Positions 1 to 9,427 are shown, counted from the stretch's first letter. The stretch: DNA of 64,000 bases from Actinomadura craniellae (GCF_003289645.1 NZ_QLYX01000002.1:558001-622000), one strand, 5' to 3'. The notes: generated from the sequence alone by a model not told the origin. Made by a program: numbers and translations.

Positions 1-1293
1 GTCAAGAAGCCGCCCATCCAGCGGGCCGGTGACCCCGGCCCGCCGCCGGCGTCGCCGTCCGGTGGCAACGGCGTGTCCCCGCCCTCCAGCGCGAACCAGC
101 CGGGCCCGGCGGCACCCGCCGCCCGGCTCGGCAGGTACCTGGTGGGCAAGCTCGTCGGCGGCGACCACATCGAGGTGACCGAGAACGGCAAGACGTTCGT
201 CGACTACGACGCCACTGCCGACCTGGTGCTCGCCCTGCGCGCGCTGGACGAGCAGCCGCAGGCCGTCGCCCGCGCCACGCGCTTCCTGCTGCATCCGGAC
301 TCGGTCAAGGCGTACGCGCACGGCGCCCCCTACGAGAAGGGCACGGCGGCCTACGCCGAGCCGCTGGCGAAGCTGCAGATCATCGCCCGGTTCGCCCAGG
401 GGAGCGGCGGAGCGCCGGAGGGCGTCGCGGCGACGATCACCCGGCTGCACGACGCCCTGGTGGCGCTGCGGACCGCCGACGGCCGGTTCGCCGACATCGG
501 TGCCTACGCCGACGCGGACACCTCCGTCCGGCGCCAGGCGTGGGCGATCCTGGCGACCACCGCCGGATCGGCGACCGCCGCGACATCCCTCGACGTGCTG
601 ATCAGGAGCCGGTGCGCGGACGGCACCTTCCCCGCGGACCTGGCCGCCAGGAGCTGCGCGACCGGTGACCTCACCGCGACCGCCGCGGCGGTCATGGCGC
701 TGAACGGCACGGCGCGGGCGGCCTCCGCCACCCCGCCGGTCGCGGCCCCCACCCCGTCCGGCGCCGTCCCGACCGGCTGGTCACCCGCCCGGGCCGCCGC
801 GCTCACGGCCGCGGTCACGGCCCTCACCGCCAAGTCCACCGCCGCCGGGGTGGTCCTGGGCGCCGGAGGTCGCGTGGACGCGGTGCTCAGCGCCGCCGTC
901 GCGAGCGGGCGGCAGGCCGCGGGCCTGGACGCGAGCGGCACCACCCAGGCGCTGGGCGCGCTGCTGCTGGCCGACGGCGGGCTGGCGAAACCGCCGGGCA
1001 CCGGGAGCGACGTGCCGACCAGCATCGCCGCCGCGCCGGGCGTCGCCGGCCGGGCGTGGACGAGCGCCCCCGGCTCCCCGGTGACCCCGGCCGTGCGGCT
1101 GCCCGTCGCCGGCGGCACGCCGCCGCCGACGACGACGGCCCTGGCCCGCGCCGGCGGGGAGTTCCCGGCGGGGCCGGTCATCGGCGGGCTCGTCCTGGCC
1201 GTCGCGCTCGGTTTCGGGCTGCGGCACCTCCTCTTCCGCAAGCCCTCCCGCAAACCCTCCCGCAAGGCGACCTCCAAAGGAGTTTCGGCATGA
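1..1293 (+). CDS. Surface-anchored alpha/alpha-barrel (prenyltransferase-like) protein, 5' end outside window
   Basis: The frame is open from base 1, so the real start and any signal peptide lie upstream; the GTG at 73 is only the first start-like codon inside. The visible part has helical repeats with DG-F turns (ADGRF, ADGTF) and paired helices such as DYDATADLVLALRALDE, typical of the alpha6/alpha6 toroid of prenyltransferase, terpene cyclase and transcobalamin alpha domains. The C-terminus has a Pro/Thr-rich stalk, a membrane helix (about GPVIGGLVLAVALGFGL) and a basic tail with two RKPS units, fitting a cell-surface protein anchored in the membrane. Its stop overlaps the next start (ATGA), beginning an overlapping run through 6757. 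Role as an extracellular ligand-binding part of the ECF transporter is inferred. Confidence 0.75.
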   Translation, partial: VKKPPIQRAGDPGPPPASPSGGNGVSPPSSANQPGPAAPAARLGRYLVGKLVGGDHIEVTENGKTFVDYDATADLVLALRALDEQPQAVARATRFLLHPDSVKAYAHGAPYEKGTAAYAEPLAKLQIIARFAQGSGGAPEGVAATITRLHDALVALRTADGRFADIGAYADADTSVRRQAWAILATTAGSATAATSLDVLIRSRCADGTFPADLAARSCATGDLTATAAAVMALNGTARAASATPPVAAPTPSGAVPTGWSPARAAALTAAVTALTAKSTAAGVVLGAGGRVDAVLSAAVASGRQAAGLDASGTTQALGALLLADGGLAKPPGTGSDVPTSIAAAPGVAGRAWTSAPGSPVTPAVRLPVAGGTPPPTTTALARAGGEFPAGPVIGGLVLAVALGFGLRHLLFRKPSRKPSRKATSKGVSA

Positions 1294-2153
1294 GAAGGAT
1301 CCTGACCCTGCTCTCCGCCCTCGCCGTGCCGGCCGCGATGGCGGTGGCCGTCCCGGCTCCCGCCGCGGCCCTTGACCCGACGAAGGGATACTCCGGGATC
1401 TGCACCGGCGCCGACGCCCTGACCGGGGTCACCGTCGTCATCGACTTCCAGGAACTCGACGGCAACGGCGGCGTCGCCGCACCGACCATCACCCGGTGCT
1501 CGCCGAACGCGAACCCGGGCACCCAGCGGACCGGGGTCAAGGCCCTGCAGGACGCCGGCATCGCCGTGACGGGAACCGCCCAGTGGGGGCTGGGCTTCAT
1601 CTGCCGGCTGGAGAACCGGCCGTCGTCCACCGAGGCCATCCCGCGGCAGAGCAACCCCAACTACCACGAGGCGTGCGTGGTCACCCCGCCCGCCGAGGCC
1701 TACTGGTCGTACTGGCACGCCAGCGGCGCGGGCACCACGTGGACCTACAGCAGCTACGGCGCGCTCAACCGGAACGTGATCCCCGGCGGTTTCGAGGGCT
1801 GGTCGTTCTCCCTGAACAAGACCGCCACCACGAACCCGCCGCCCGGCGTGACCCCGCGGAACCCGGCGGTCAACCCGAGCAGCCCCACGGTGGGCCTGTC
1901 GGTCAACGACCTCGACCGCAGGATCAACCTCGGCCAGAGCACCAGCCTGACGTGGACCTCGACGAACTCGACGAGCGTCACCGCCCACGCGGTCTCCCCG
2001 GCCACGGGCGGCGGCTCCTGGTCCGGCGCGCTGGCCGTCCCCGGCGGCACGCGGACGATCACGCCGACGGCGCGGGGCACCTACACCTACACGGTCCGCG
2101 CCACCGGCACCGGAGGGACCGTGTACTCGACCGCGACACTGACCGTCCAATGA
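1290..2153 (+). CDS. Secreted SCO2322-like protein with DUF4430-like beta domain plus C-terminal beta-sandwich
   Basis: 287 residues, started at the ATG that overlaps the previous stop and follows an AAAGGA ribosome site. Residues 1-27 are a signal peptide ending APAAA. The mature protein opens LDPTKGYSGIC and carries a module of about 150 residues with four cysteines and the motifs FICRLENRPS, YWSYWHA and PGGFEGWSFSLN. The order of these motifs resembles DUF4430/transcobalamin beta domains, and I recall the family as SCO2322. After a Pro-rich linker comes an Ig-like stretch (GLSVNDLDRRINLG to the end). No membrane anchor is seen, so it should be secreted or held by partners. It is a paralogue of the next gene; binding function is inferred from context only. 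Confidence 0.75.
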   Translation: MRRILTLLSALAVPAAMAVAVPAPAAALDPTKGYSGICTGADALTGVTVVIDFQELDGNGGVAAPTITRCSPNANPGTQRTGVKALQDAGIAVTGTAQWGLGFICRLENRPSSTEAIPRQSNPNYHEACVVTPPAEAYWSYWHASGAGTTWTYSSYGALNRNVIPGGFEGWSFSLNKTATTNPPPGVTPRNPAVNPSSPTVGLSVNDLDRRINLGQSTSLTWTSTNSTSVTAHAVSPATGGGSWSGALAVPGGTRTITPTARGTYTYTVRATGTGGTVYSTATLTVQ

Positions 2154-3136
2154 TCCGGCCACCGCGGCGGACCCGGGTGGCGCGCCGCCTGGCCCGGCCG
2201 CTCGTCGTGCTGGCGGTGGCCGCCCTCCTGGCGCTTCCCGCCGGGGCGATGGCGCCCGGCGCGTACGCGATCGACCCGAGCAAGGGGCATCCCGGGTTCT
2301 GCAAGTCCGCCAAGGGCGTCACGGTCGTGGTCGACTTCCAGCAACTCGGCGGCACCACGATCGTGCGCTGCAACCCGCGGGGCACCCGCGGCACGGGCCT
2401 GGACGCGCTCAAGGGCGCCGGTTTCCAGATCGCCGGCGTCCAGCGGTGGGGCGAGGCGTTCATCTGCCGCATCGAGAACCGGCCGTCCGCGGTCGAGAAG
2501 ATCCCGATCAAGGGGAACAAGGACTACCAGGAGTCCTGCATCGACACGCCACCGGCCGCCGGGTACTGGTCGTACTGGCACGCGGGCAACAACTGCGCGT
2601 GGACCTACAGCCAGTGGGGCGTGAAGAACCGCGACTTCATCCCCGGCGGCTTCGAGGGCTGGTCGTTCTCGCTGAACGCGACCGCCGACACCAACCCCAA
2701 GCCGCGGATCGCCGCGGTCCGGCCCGGCACCGCGGGCCGGCCGTGCGTCGCGCGGTACGAGCCGAAGCCGACCTCCACCGACCCGAACGCCCGGCAGCCC
2801 GGGTCGGGCGGCCAGACCGCGGGGGCGGGCTCCGGCGGGAGCGGCGGCGGCGGAGGCGGGGGCGGCCAGACCACCGAGCCCGGATCGGGCGGGCGCGAAG
2901 GGGCGCTGCCGCCGCCCAGACCGCGCGCCCTGGCGACCGGCCGGCCGGCCGCCGACGACCCGGCCCGGAACGTCGCGTTCACCGGAGGCGAGAACGCCCC
3001 CGACGTCAACCAGCTGGTCAAGGAGCAGTCCGGCGCCAGCGACCTCGCGCCGTGGGCCGCCGGTGGCGCCGCCGTGCTGCTGGCGCTGCTGACCTGGCTG
3101 ACCGCGCGACGCCGCGGGCGGGCCCGGGACGCATGA
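2150..3136 (+). CDS. Membrane-anchored SCO2322-like protein with DUF4430-like beta domain
   Basis: 328 residues, beginning at the ATG that overlaps the preceding TGA. It has an Arg-rich n-region and signal peptide (about 1-40, ending GAYA). The mature part, from IDPSKGHPGFC, repeats the module of the upstream gene: FICRIENRPS, YWSYWHAG, and PGGFEGWSFSLN near residue 170. Instead of an Ig-like domain it carries a Gly/Ser-rich flexible linker (bases about 2815-2890), then a C-terminal membrane helix and RRRGRAR tail. It thus looks like the tethered version of its secreted sister. The pair probably arose by duplication and diverged in anchoring. Ligand unknown; cobalamin or another corrinoid is my guess from the neighbours. 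Confidence 0.75.
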   Translation: MIRPPRRTRVARRLARPLVVLAVAALLALPAGAMAPGAYAIDPSKGHPGFCKSAKGVTVVVDFQQLGGTTIVRCNPRGTRGTGLDALKGAGFQIAGVQRWGEAFICRIENRPSAVEKIPIKGNKDYQESCIDTPPAAGYWSYWHAGNNCAWTYSQWGVKNRDFIPGGFEGWSFSLNATADTNPKPRIAAVRPGTAGRPCVARYEPKPTSTDPNARQPGSGGQTAGAGSGGSGGGGGGGGQTTEPGSGGREGALPPPRPRALATGRPAADDPARNVAFTGGENAPDVNQLVKEQSGASDLAPWAAGGAAVLLALLTWLTARRRGRARDA

Positions 3137-4284
3137 TGCGCCGTGGTGCCCTCACCACCTATTTCCTGCCCCGTGACCTGCATCCGCTCGCCTGGTGGAC
3201 GTGGACGCTGGGCCTGGCGGTCGCCGCGAGCCGCACCACGAACCCGTGGCTGCTGCTGACGATCCTGGCCGTCGTCTGCCACGTCGTGGTGGCCCGCCGT
3301 TCGGACGCGCCCTGGGCGCTGGCGTTCCGGGTCTACCTCTACCTGGGCGCGGTGATCGTGCTGCTGCGGGTGGCCTTCCGGCTCGTCTTCGGCGGCGCCG
3401 AGGGCGCCACGATCATCCTGCGGCTGCCGGAGATCCCGCTGCCCGCCTGGGCCGCCGGCATCCGCCTGTTCGGCGCGGTGTCGGCCGAATCCCTGCTGGG
3501 CGGGTTCTACGACGGGCTGCGCCTGGCCACCATGGTGATCTGCCTGGGCGCGGGCAACGCGCTGGCCAACCCCAAGCGGCTGCTCAAGGCCATGCCCCCG
3601 GCGCTGTACGAGATCGGCACGGCCGTGACCGTCGCGCTGTCGGTGTTCCCGCAGCTGGCCGAGAGCGTGCTGCGGGTCCGGCGGGCGCGCAAGCTGCGCG
3701 GTGGCGGCGGGGGCGGCCGGGTCCGCGCCGTGCGCACCATCATCATCCCGGTGCTGGAGGACGCCCTCGACCGGTCCCTGCAACTCGCCGCCTCGATGGA
3801 CGCCCGCGGTTACGGCCGTGCCGGCACGGTCCAGGCCCGGGCGCGGTTCGTCACCGGGCTGCTCATGATCGTCGGCCTGATCGGCGTGTGCGTCGGCATC
3901 TACGCCACCCTGGACGGCTCGACACCGCGCTTCCTGGCCGCGCCCGTGCTGTTCTCCGGCCTGGCGGTCGCGCTGGTGGGGTTCCGGTTCGCCGGCCGGC
4001 GGGTCCACCGCACCCGGTACCGGCCGGACCGCTGGCACCTGGCCGAACTGGTCGTCGCCGCGAGCGGCGTCGCCGTGGCGGTCGCCCTGTTCGCCACCTC
4101 CAGCGTCGACCCGACCAACCTGAACCCCTCGCTGACCAACCTGTCCTGGCCGTTGCTGTCCTGGCCGCCGCTGTGCGGGGTGCTGCTCGGGGTCCTGCCC
4201 GCCTTCCTGTCCCCGCCGCCGGGAACCCCGTTCACCGCCGCCGACGGCGTTCCGGAACCCGCCGCCGAGAAAGTCCCCGCATGA
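3133..4284 (+). CDS. ECF transporter transmembrane T component
   Basis: 383 residues; the start overlaps the previous stop (GCATGATG, tandem ATGs). There are about seven hydrophobic segments and the two short cytoplasmic Ala-Arg-Gly coupling motifs of EcfT/CbiQ proteins: RRARKLRG near residue 183 and MDARGYG near residue 222, which contact the two ATPases in characterised ECF complexes. A Gly-run follows the first motif. Position between the surface proteins and the ATPase/S genes, all with 4-bp overlaps, indicates one complex. It forms the energy-coupling module in the cytoplasmic membrane. Confidence 0.9.
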   Translation: MMRRGALTTYFLPRDLHPLAWWTWTLGLAVAASRTTNPWLLLTILAVVCHVVVARRSDAPWALAFRVYLYLGAVIVLLRVAFRLVFGGAEGATIILRLPEIPLPAWAAGIRLFGAVSAESLLGGFYDGLRLATMVICLGAGNALANPKRLLKAMPPALYEIGTAVTVALSVFPQLAESVLRVRRARKLRGGGGGGRVRAVRTIIIPVLEDALDRSLQLAASMDARGYGRAGTVQARARFVTGLLMIVGLIGVCVGIYATLDGSTPRFLAAPVLFSGLAVALVGFRFAGRRVHRTRYRPDRWHLAELVVAASGVAVAVALFATSSVDPTNLNPSLTNLSWPLLSWPPLCGVLLGVLPAFLSPPPGTPFTAADGVPEPAAEKVPA

Positions 4285-5888
4285 TCGAATTGGACCACGT
4301 CACCTTCTGGTACCACGGGCACGCCGAACCGGTGCTGGCCGACGTCACCCTGTCCGTCGGCGAGGGCGAGCTCGTCCTGCTCACCGGACGGACCGGAGCC
4401 GGCAAGTCCACCCTGCTCGGCACCCTCAACGGCCTGGTCCCGCACTTCACCGGCGGCCACCTGGAGGGCACGGTCTCGGTCGGCGGCGTCACCACCCGCT
4501 CCCGCCCGCCCCGCGAGTTCGCCCACCTCGTCGGCATGGTCGGCCAGGACCCGCTCGCCGGCTTCGTGACCGACACCGTCGAGGAGGAACTCGCCTACGG
4601 GATGGAGCAGCTCGGCCTGCCGCCGCAGGTGATGCGCCGCCGCGTCGAGGAGACCCTCGACCTGCTCGGCATCGCCGACCTGCGCCGGCGGGCGCTGCGC
4701 ACCCTGTCCGGCGGGCAGCAGCAGCGGGTGGCGATCGGCTCGGTGCTGACCATGCATCCCCGGGTGCTGGTCCTGGACGAGCCCACCTCGGCGCTGGACC
4801 CGACCGCCGCCGAGGACGTCCTGGCCACCCTGGCCCGGCTCGTGCAGGACCTCGGCACCACGGTGCTCCTGGCCGAGCACCGGATGGAACGCGTCATCCC
4901 GTTCGCCGACCGGATGCTCTACGTTCCCGGTGACGGGACCGTCGTCGACGGGGCGCCGCCGGACGTGCTGCGGGACGTCCCGATCGTCCCGCCCATCGTC
5001 GCGCTCGGCCGGCTCGCCGGCTGGGAACCGCTGCCGATGTCGGTGCGCGACGCCCGGCGCCGGGCGGAGCCGCTGCGCGCCGGCCTGCGAGCCGCCCCCG
5101 CCCGCCCCGCGCCGACGGGCGACGGGCCGCCGCTGCTCACCAGCGCCGGCGTCGTCGTCCGCTACGGGCCGGTGGTCGCGGTGCGCGGCGTCGACCTCGA
5201 CCTGCACGGCGGCAAGGTCCTGGCCATGATGGGCCGCAACGGGTCGGGCAAGTCCTCCCTGCTGTGGGCGTTGCAGGGCACCGGCCCGCGCCAGGGCGGC
5301 ACGGTGCGGGCGGAAGGCACGGACCCCAGGGAACTGCCCGCCGCCAAGGCCCGCAAGATCGTCGGGCTGGTGCCGCAGACCGCGAGCGACCTGCTCTACC
5401 TGGAGAGCGTCGCCGACGAGTGCACCGCCGCCGACCTGGAATCGGGCGCCGAGCCCGGGTTCTGCCGGAACCTGCTCGACCGGATCGCGCCGGGCGTCGA
5501 ACCGGACCGGCACCCGCGCGACCTCTCCGAAGGGCAGCGCCTCGCGCTGGTACTCGCCGTCCAACTGTCGGCCGCGCCGCGGGTCGTGCTGCTCGACGAA
5601 CCCACCCGGGGGCTGGACTATCCGGCGAAGGCCGCCCTCGCCCGGGTGATCGCCACGCTCGCCGCGGAGGGGCGCGCGGTCGTGGTCGCCACCCATGACG
5701 TCGAGTTCGTCGCGGCCGTCGCCGACCGGGTCGTCGTCATGGCCGAGGGGGAGATCGTCTCCGACGGCCCCACCGCCGAGGTCCTGGGCGGGTCGCCGGC
5801 CTTCGCACCCCAGGTCACCAAGATCCTCGGCGCGGACTGGCTGACCGTCGACGACGTCCGGGCCGCCCTGCCCGAGGCGGTGCGATGA
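4281..5888 (+). CDS. ECF transporter ATPase, two ABC domains fused in one chain
   Basis: 535 residues, start ATGA-overlapped with the T gene. The first ABC domain has Walker A GRTGAGKST (about 36-44), signature LSGGQQQRVAIG and Walker B VLVLDEPTSALD. The second has Walker A GRNGSGKSS (about 317-325), a divergent signature LSEGQRLALVL and Walker B VVLLDEPTRGLD, followed by ATHD. Most ECF systems use two separate ATPases (A and A'); here one polypeptide supplies both. The non-canonical second signature (E instead of G) suggests two non-equivalent ATP sites. It drives uptake through the T component, with the S component binding substrate. Confidence 0.92.
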   Translation: MIELDHVTFWYHGHAEPVLADVTLSVGEGELVLLTGRTGAGKSTLLGTLNGLVPHFTGGHLEGTVSVGGVTTRSRPPREFAHLVGMVGQDPLAGFVTDTVEEELAYGMEQLGLPPQVMRRRVEETLDLLGIADLRRRALRTLSGGQQQRVAIGSVLTMHPRVLVLDEPTSALDPTAAEDVLATLARLVQDLGTTVLLAEHRMERVIPFADRMLYVPGDGTVVDGAPPDVLRDVPIVPPIVALGRLAGWEPLPMSVRDARRRAEPLRAGLRAAPARPAPTGDGPPLLTSAGVVVRYGPVVAVRGVDLDLHGGKVLAMMGRNGSGKSSLLWALQGTGPRQGGTVRAEGTDPRELPAAKARKIVGLVPQTASDLLYLESVADECTAADLESGAEPGFCRNLLDRIAPGVEPDRHPRDLSEGQRLALVLAVQLSAAPRVVLLDEPTRGLDYPAKAALARVIATLAAEGRAVVVATHDVEFVAAVADRVVVMAEGEIVSDGPTAEVLGGSPAFAPQVTKILGADWLTVDDVRAALPEAVR

Positions 5889-6757
5889 CCGCCCCCGCGC
5901 ACCCCCGGGCCAGGCGGTGGGGCCGCGCCGACCAGGCGGTGCGGATCGGTCCCCGCTCGGCCGTGGTCCTGGCTCTCGCCTCGCTGGCGGGGCTGATGAT
6001 GTTCGTCTGGCCGCTGCTGGTGCGCGTCGAGCCGCAGAGCATGCAGCACGGGCCGGACGCGCCGTTCATCTTCATCGGCATCCTGCCCATCCTGATCATC
6101 GTGGTGCTCGCCGAGCTGTCCGAGGGCGGCATGGACTCCAAGGCGCTGGCGATGCTCGGCGTGCTGTCGGCCGTCAACGCCGCGCTCCGGCCGCTGGGCG
6201 CGGGCACCGCGGGGATCGAGACGGTGTTCTTCATGCTCGTGCTCTCCGGGCGGGTCTTCGGCGCGGGGTTCGGCTTCGTGCTGGGCTGCACGTCGCTGTT
6301 CGCCTCGGCGCTGCTGACCGCCGGGGTCGGCCCCTGGCTGCCGTTCCAGATGATGTGCTCGGCGTGGATCGGGATGGGCGCCGGGCTGCTGCCCCGCAGG
6401 GTCACCGGCAGGGCGGAGATCGCCATGCTCGTCGGCTACGGCATCTTCGTGGCCTACGCCTTCGGTTTCCTGATGAACCTGTGGTTCTGGCCGTTCATCA
6501 CCGGCGCCGAGGTGCCCTACCACGACGGGCACATCTCCTACGTCCCCGGCGATCCGGTGCTGGAGAACCTGCACCGCTTCGCCGTCTTCACACTGCTGAC
6601 CTCCACCGCCGGATGGGACACCGGCCGCGCCATCACCAACACGGTCGCGATCCTCGTCCTCGGTCCGGCGGTGCTGGCGACCCTGCGCCGGGCCGCCCGC
6701 CGGGCCTCCTACGGCGCCGTCCCCACCTTCTCCGCCGGGGAGGCGAAGAAGACCTGA
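5885..6757 (+). CDS. ECF transporter substrate-binding S component
   Basis: 290 residues with about six membrane segments; the start overlaps the ATPase stop. The N-terminus is basic and cytoplasmic (RARRWGRADQ), then hydrophobic helices such as AVVLALASLAGLMMFVWPLL and FIFIGILPILIIVVLAELSE follow. A polar loop (HDGHISYVPGD) and the helix TSTAGWDTGRAITN precede the last helix, a pattern I associate with actinobacterial ECF S components of uncertain substrate, some annotated as cobalamin-type. It completes the T-A-S set. Substrate is inferred as corrinoid only from the transcobalamin-like surface proteins and the BtuF-like neighbour. Confidence 0.85.
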   Translation: MTAPAHPRARRWGRADQAVRIGPRSAVVLALASLAGLMMFVWPLLVRVEPQSMQHGPDAPFIFIGILPILIIVVLAELSEGGMDSKALAMLGVLSAVNAALRPLGAGTAGIETVFFMLVLSGRVFGAGFGFVLGCTSLFASALLTAGVGPWLPFQMMCSAWIGMGAGLLPRRVTGRAEIAMLVGYGIFVAYAFGFLMNLWFWPFITGAEVPYHDGHISYVPGDPVLENLHRFAVFTLLTSTAGWDTGRAITNTVAILVLGPAVLATLRRAARRASYGAVPTFSAGEAKKT

Positions 6758-6764
6758 GCGTTCC

Positions 6765-7658
6765 TCAGACCAGGCGGCGCGCCTCGGTGTCCCTGACCGG
6801 CTCCCCGACGATCACCCCGTGCAGGACGTGCGCGAGCACCTCCACCCCGCGCACCACCCGGGGGCCCGGACGGTTGAAGTACGCGGGGCCGTCCAGCACC
6901 CAGACCTGCTCGGCCCGCCCCGCCCAGTCGCCCGGTTTCGCCTCGCGCTCGGTCCGATCCGGCGAGAACCCGCAGGGCAGCAGGAGGATCACCGCGGGCC
7001 GGGCGGCGCTCAGCCGCTCCGCCGGCATCGGGCCGGTGTGCTCGCCGGGCTCGGCGAGCAGCGGCTCGCCGCCCGCCGCCCGGATCTGCTCGGGAACCCA
7101 GTGCCCGGCGGGCCACAGCGGGTCCAGCCATTCGATCGCCGCCACCCGCGGCCGGGGCGCCCCCGCGACGGCCTCGCGGACGCGCGCGAGCCGTTCCCCC
7201 AGCTCGCGCACCCGCGCCGCGGCGACCTCGGGGACGCCCAGGACCGTCCCGACCTGCACCACGCAGTCCAGCACCTCCGGCAGCGTGCTCGGCTCCAGGC
7301 TGACGACCCGGGGCGCGGTGCCCGTACCGCCGTCCATGACACGCAGCGCGCCGGCCACCCGCCGGTAGGAGACGGCGCAGACCTCGCACAGGTCCTGGGT
7401 CAGCACCACGTCCGGTGCGAGGCCGGCCAGCAGCTCCGCGTCCAGGCCGTACAGCGAGGAACCCCGGTGCTGCACGGCGGTGGAGATCTCCCGGCTGTTC
7501 AGGTCACCGGCGTCGAACCCGGCGGCGGTCACGACCGGGACGCCCGCGACGGCCTCCGGCGGCCAGTCGCACTCGTGCGTGCGCCCCACCAGGGCGCCGG
7601 CCAGGCCGAGTTCCGCCACGATGTCGGTCGCGGCGGGCAGCAACGACACGATGCGCAT
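6765..7658 (-). CDS. BtuF-like cobalamin-binding family protein without signal peptide
   Basis: 297 residues, beginning [14 protein letters not shown] with the HECDWPPEA block typical of the cobalamin-binding protein branch of the periplasmic-binding-protein-like superfamily (BtuF/FhuD fold). There is no signal peptide or lipobox, as is common for this soluble actinobacterial subgroup, so it is probably cytoplasmic rather than a classical uptake lipoprotein. It ends 7 bp from the end of the S-component gene on the other strand, so it is convergent and not part of that operon. Actual ligand and role are unknown; the family name rests on homology. Confidence 0.8.
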   Translation of the reverse strand: MRIVSLLPAATDIVAELGLAGALVGRTHECDWPPEAVAGVPVVTAAGFDAGDLNSREISTAVQHRGSSLYGLDAELLAGLAPDVVLTQDLCEVCAVSYRRVAGALRVMDGGTGTAPRVVSLEPSTLPEVLDCVVQVGTVLGVPEVAAARVRELGERLARVREAVAGAPRPRVAAIEWLDPLWPAGHWVPEQIRAAGGEPLLAEPGEHTGPMPAERLSAARPAVILLLPCGFSPDRTEREAKPGDWAGRAEQVWVLDGPAYFNRPGPRVVRGVEVLAHVLHGVIVGEPVRDTEARRLV

Positions 7659-7710
7659 GTCCCCGACCCTAGCCGGGCACCCCCTTACGGCCGCACGTGC
7701 CCGGCCGCGC

Positions 7711-8688
7711 TCAGATGTTCGCGCTGCGCGGGGTCAGCCCGCGCAGCCGCCGGTCGAGTTCGCTCTGGTAGAAGTCGAAGAACCCGTCCGGGTCGGGGCC
7801 GCTGTTCATCATGACCAGGTGGTCGAAACCCGCGTCCACATACGGCTGCACCACTTCGACATGGCGGGCGGGGTCGGGGCCGCAGGCGAACCGCTCCCTG
7901 ATGTCGTCCTCGCGGACGAACGCGGTGGCCGCCGCGAAGTTCGCCGGGTTGGGCAGCTCGCTCATCACCTTCCAGCCCGTCACCAGGAAACGCGCGCCGG
8001 TCAGCGCGGCCTTGGCCGCAGCGGACTCGTCGGGCGCCCAGGCCAGCGGCGCCTCGGCGTAGCGGGGTCCCGAGCCGCCGGCCTCCCGGTACGCCTGGAT
8101 GATCTCGGGCTTGGGCTCGGTGGCGAACAGGCCGTCGCCGAGTTCGGCGGCGGTCCGCGCCGCCTTCCGGCCGCCAGCCGCCACCGCGATCACCGGTGGC
8201 CGCTCGGGCAGGTCGAACACCCGGGCGTCCCGCAGCTGCAGGTGCTTGCCCTCGTAGGAGCGGTAGCCGCCCTGCCACAGCAGCCGGATGATCTCCAGTG
8301 CCTCGCGGAGCATCTCGTGCCGCGTCGTGACGGAGTCGGGGAACCCGCCGACGACGTGCTCGTTGAGCCGTTCCCCCGCCCCGATGCCCAGGGTGAACCG
8401 GCCGTCGGACATCACCGCGAGCGTGGCGGCCGCCTGGGCGATGATCGCTGGGTGGTAGCGCACGGTCGGGCAGGTCACGCCGGTGGCCAGCCCGATGCGT
8501 TCGGTGCGCTCGGCGATCGCGCCGAGCACCGACCAGGCGAACGGGGAGTGCCCCTGGCTGTCCAGCCACGGGTGGTAGTGGTCGCTGATCTCCACGAAGT
8601 CGAACCCGGCCTGCTCGGCCCGTACCGCCTGGTGGATCAGCTCCGCCGGGCCGAACGCCTCCGCCGCCAGCTTGTAACCGATCTTCAT
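7711..8688 (-). CDS. F420-dependent luciferase-like oxidoreductase (TIGR03557-type)
   Basis: 325 residues. I chose the ATG at 8688 ([12 protein letters not shown]), which has a GGGAGGG ribosome site just upstream, rather than longer starts. The protein has the TIM-barrel pattern of the bacterial luciferase superfamily: [40 protein letters not shown] and the glycine-rich [16 protein letters not shown]. These match F420-dependent glucose-6-phosphate-dehydrogenase-like enzymes. Cofactor F420 rather than FMN is inferred from family and host type. Substrate unknown. It lies 82 bp downstream of a GNAT gene on the same strand. Confidence 0.85.
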   Translation of the reverse strand: MKIGYKLAAEAFGPAELIHQAVRAEQAGFDFVEISDHYHPWLDSQGHSPFAWSVLGAIAERTERIGLATGVTCPTVRYHPAIIAQAAATLAVMSDGRFTLGIGAGERLNEHVVGGFPDSVTTRHEMLREALEIIRLLWQGGYRSYEGKHLQLRDARVFDLPERPPVIAVAAGGRKAARTAAELGDGLFATEPKPEIIQAYREAGGSGPRYAEAPLAWAPDESAAAKAALTGARFLVTGWKVMSELPNPANFAAATAFVREDDIRERFACGPDPARHVEVVQPYVDAGFDHLVMMNSGPDPDGFFDFYQSELDRRLRGLTPRSANI

Positions 8689-8770
8689 CTGCCCTCCCGG
8701 GGTCGCTGAGCTCGATCGACACCTCACGCGTATCCGCGGCCGGGGGCGGTAAACGATCGAGGCGGGCGGC

Positions 8771-9256
8771 TCAGCGGCCGGGGTGGCGCATGGCCAGGCG
8801 GGGGCCGAGGGCGTGCAGGCCGGCGTCGATCTCGGCCTGCCAGTGCGCGCGCAGGCCCGGCCCCCACTCCACCGCCGGGAACCCGGCGAAGCCGTGCCGG
8901 GCGTACCAGGGGCCGTTCCACCGGACGTCGCGGAAGGTCAGCAGGGTGACGGGCCCGGCCGCGACATCGAGCACCCGCCCCAGCAGCACCCCGCCCAGGC
9001 CCCGGCCGGTGTGCCCGGCGCGCAGCGCGATCTGCTCCAGGTACGCACCACCGTCGAGTTCGGAGACCGCCGCGAAACCCACCGGCGGGTCACCCACCAC
9101 GAAGATCTCGGCCGCCCCGCCGATCAGCTCCTCGACGACCGTCGGACCGGGCGGGAAGACGATCCCGACCGACCCGAACATCCCGTCGGCGCTCCGCTCG
9201 ATACCGGGCAACAGCGGCAGGTCCCGCTCCTCGGCGGCGCGCACGGCAATGGACAC
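8771..9256 (-). CDS. GNAT family N-acetyltransferase
   Basis: 161 residues from a GTG at 9256 (VSIAVRAAEERDLPLL). Longer frames upstream lack GNAT character, so the shorter start is preferred. The acetyl-CoA motif A region is YLEQIALRAGHTGRGLGGVLLGRVLD, containing the RGLGG loop, followed by PWYARHGFAG, the usual C-terminal strand. Length and order are normal for single-domain GNAT enzymes. Substrate cannot be read from sequence. It is divergent from the toxin-antitoxin-like pair starting at 9477. Confidence 0.78.
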   Translation of the reverse strand: MSIAVRAAEERDLPLLPGIERSADGMFGSVGIVFPPGPTVVEELIGGAAEIFVVGDPPVGFAAVSELDGGAYLEQIALRAGHTGRGLGGVLLGRVLDVAAGPVTLLTFRDVRWNGPWYARHGFAGFPAVEWGPGLRAHWQAEIDAGLHALGPRLAMRHPGR

Positions 9257-9427
9257 CCGCCCGAGAATAGGCGGCCCGGCCTTCGAGCGCACGCCCGTTT
9301 CATCCGCGACCCGAACCGCCCCGAAGGTGGAAGGCCAGCGGTTGCAGGCGGTCTCCGGGGCCGCGCGGGCACGGCCGGCCACAGCCGATGAAGGCAGGAC
9401 TCACTCAAGATCATCCTATGCCAACGG

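Noticed and set aside
1-72. Start of the first gene at GTG 73
   Set aside because: The same frame is open to base 1 and the protein lacks a signal peptide from that point, so it is cut by the window edge.
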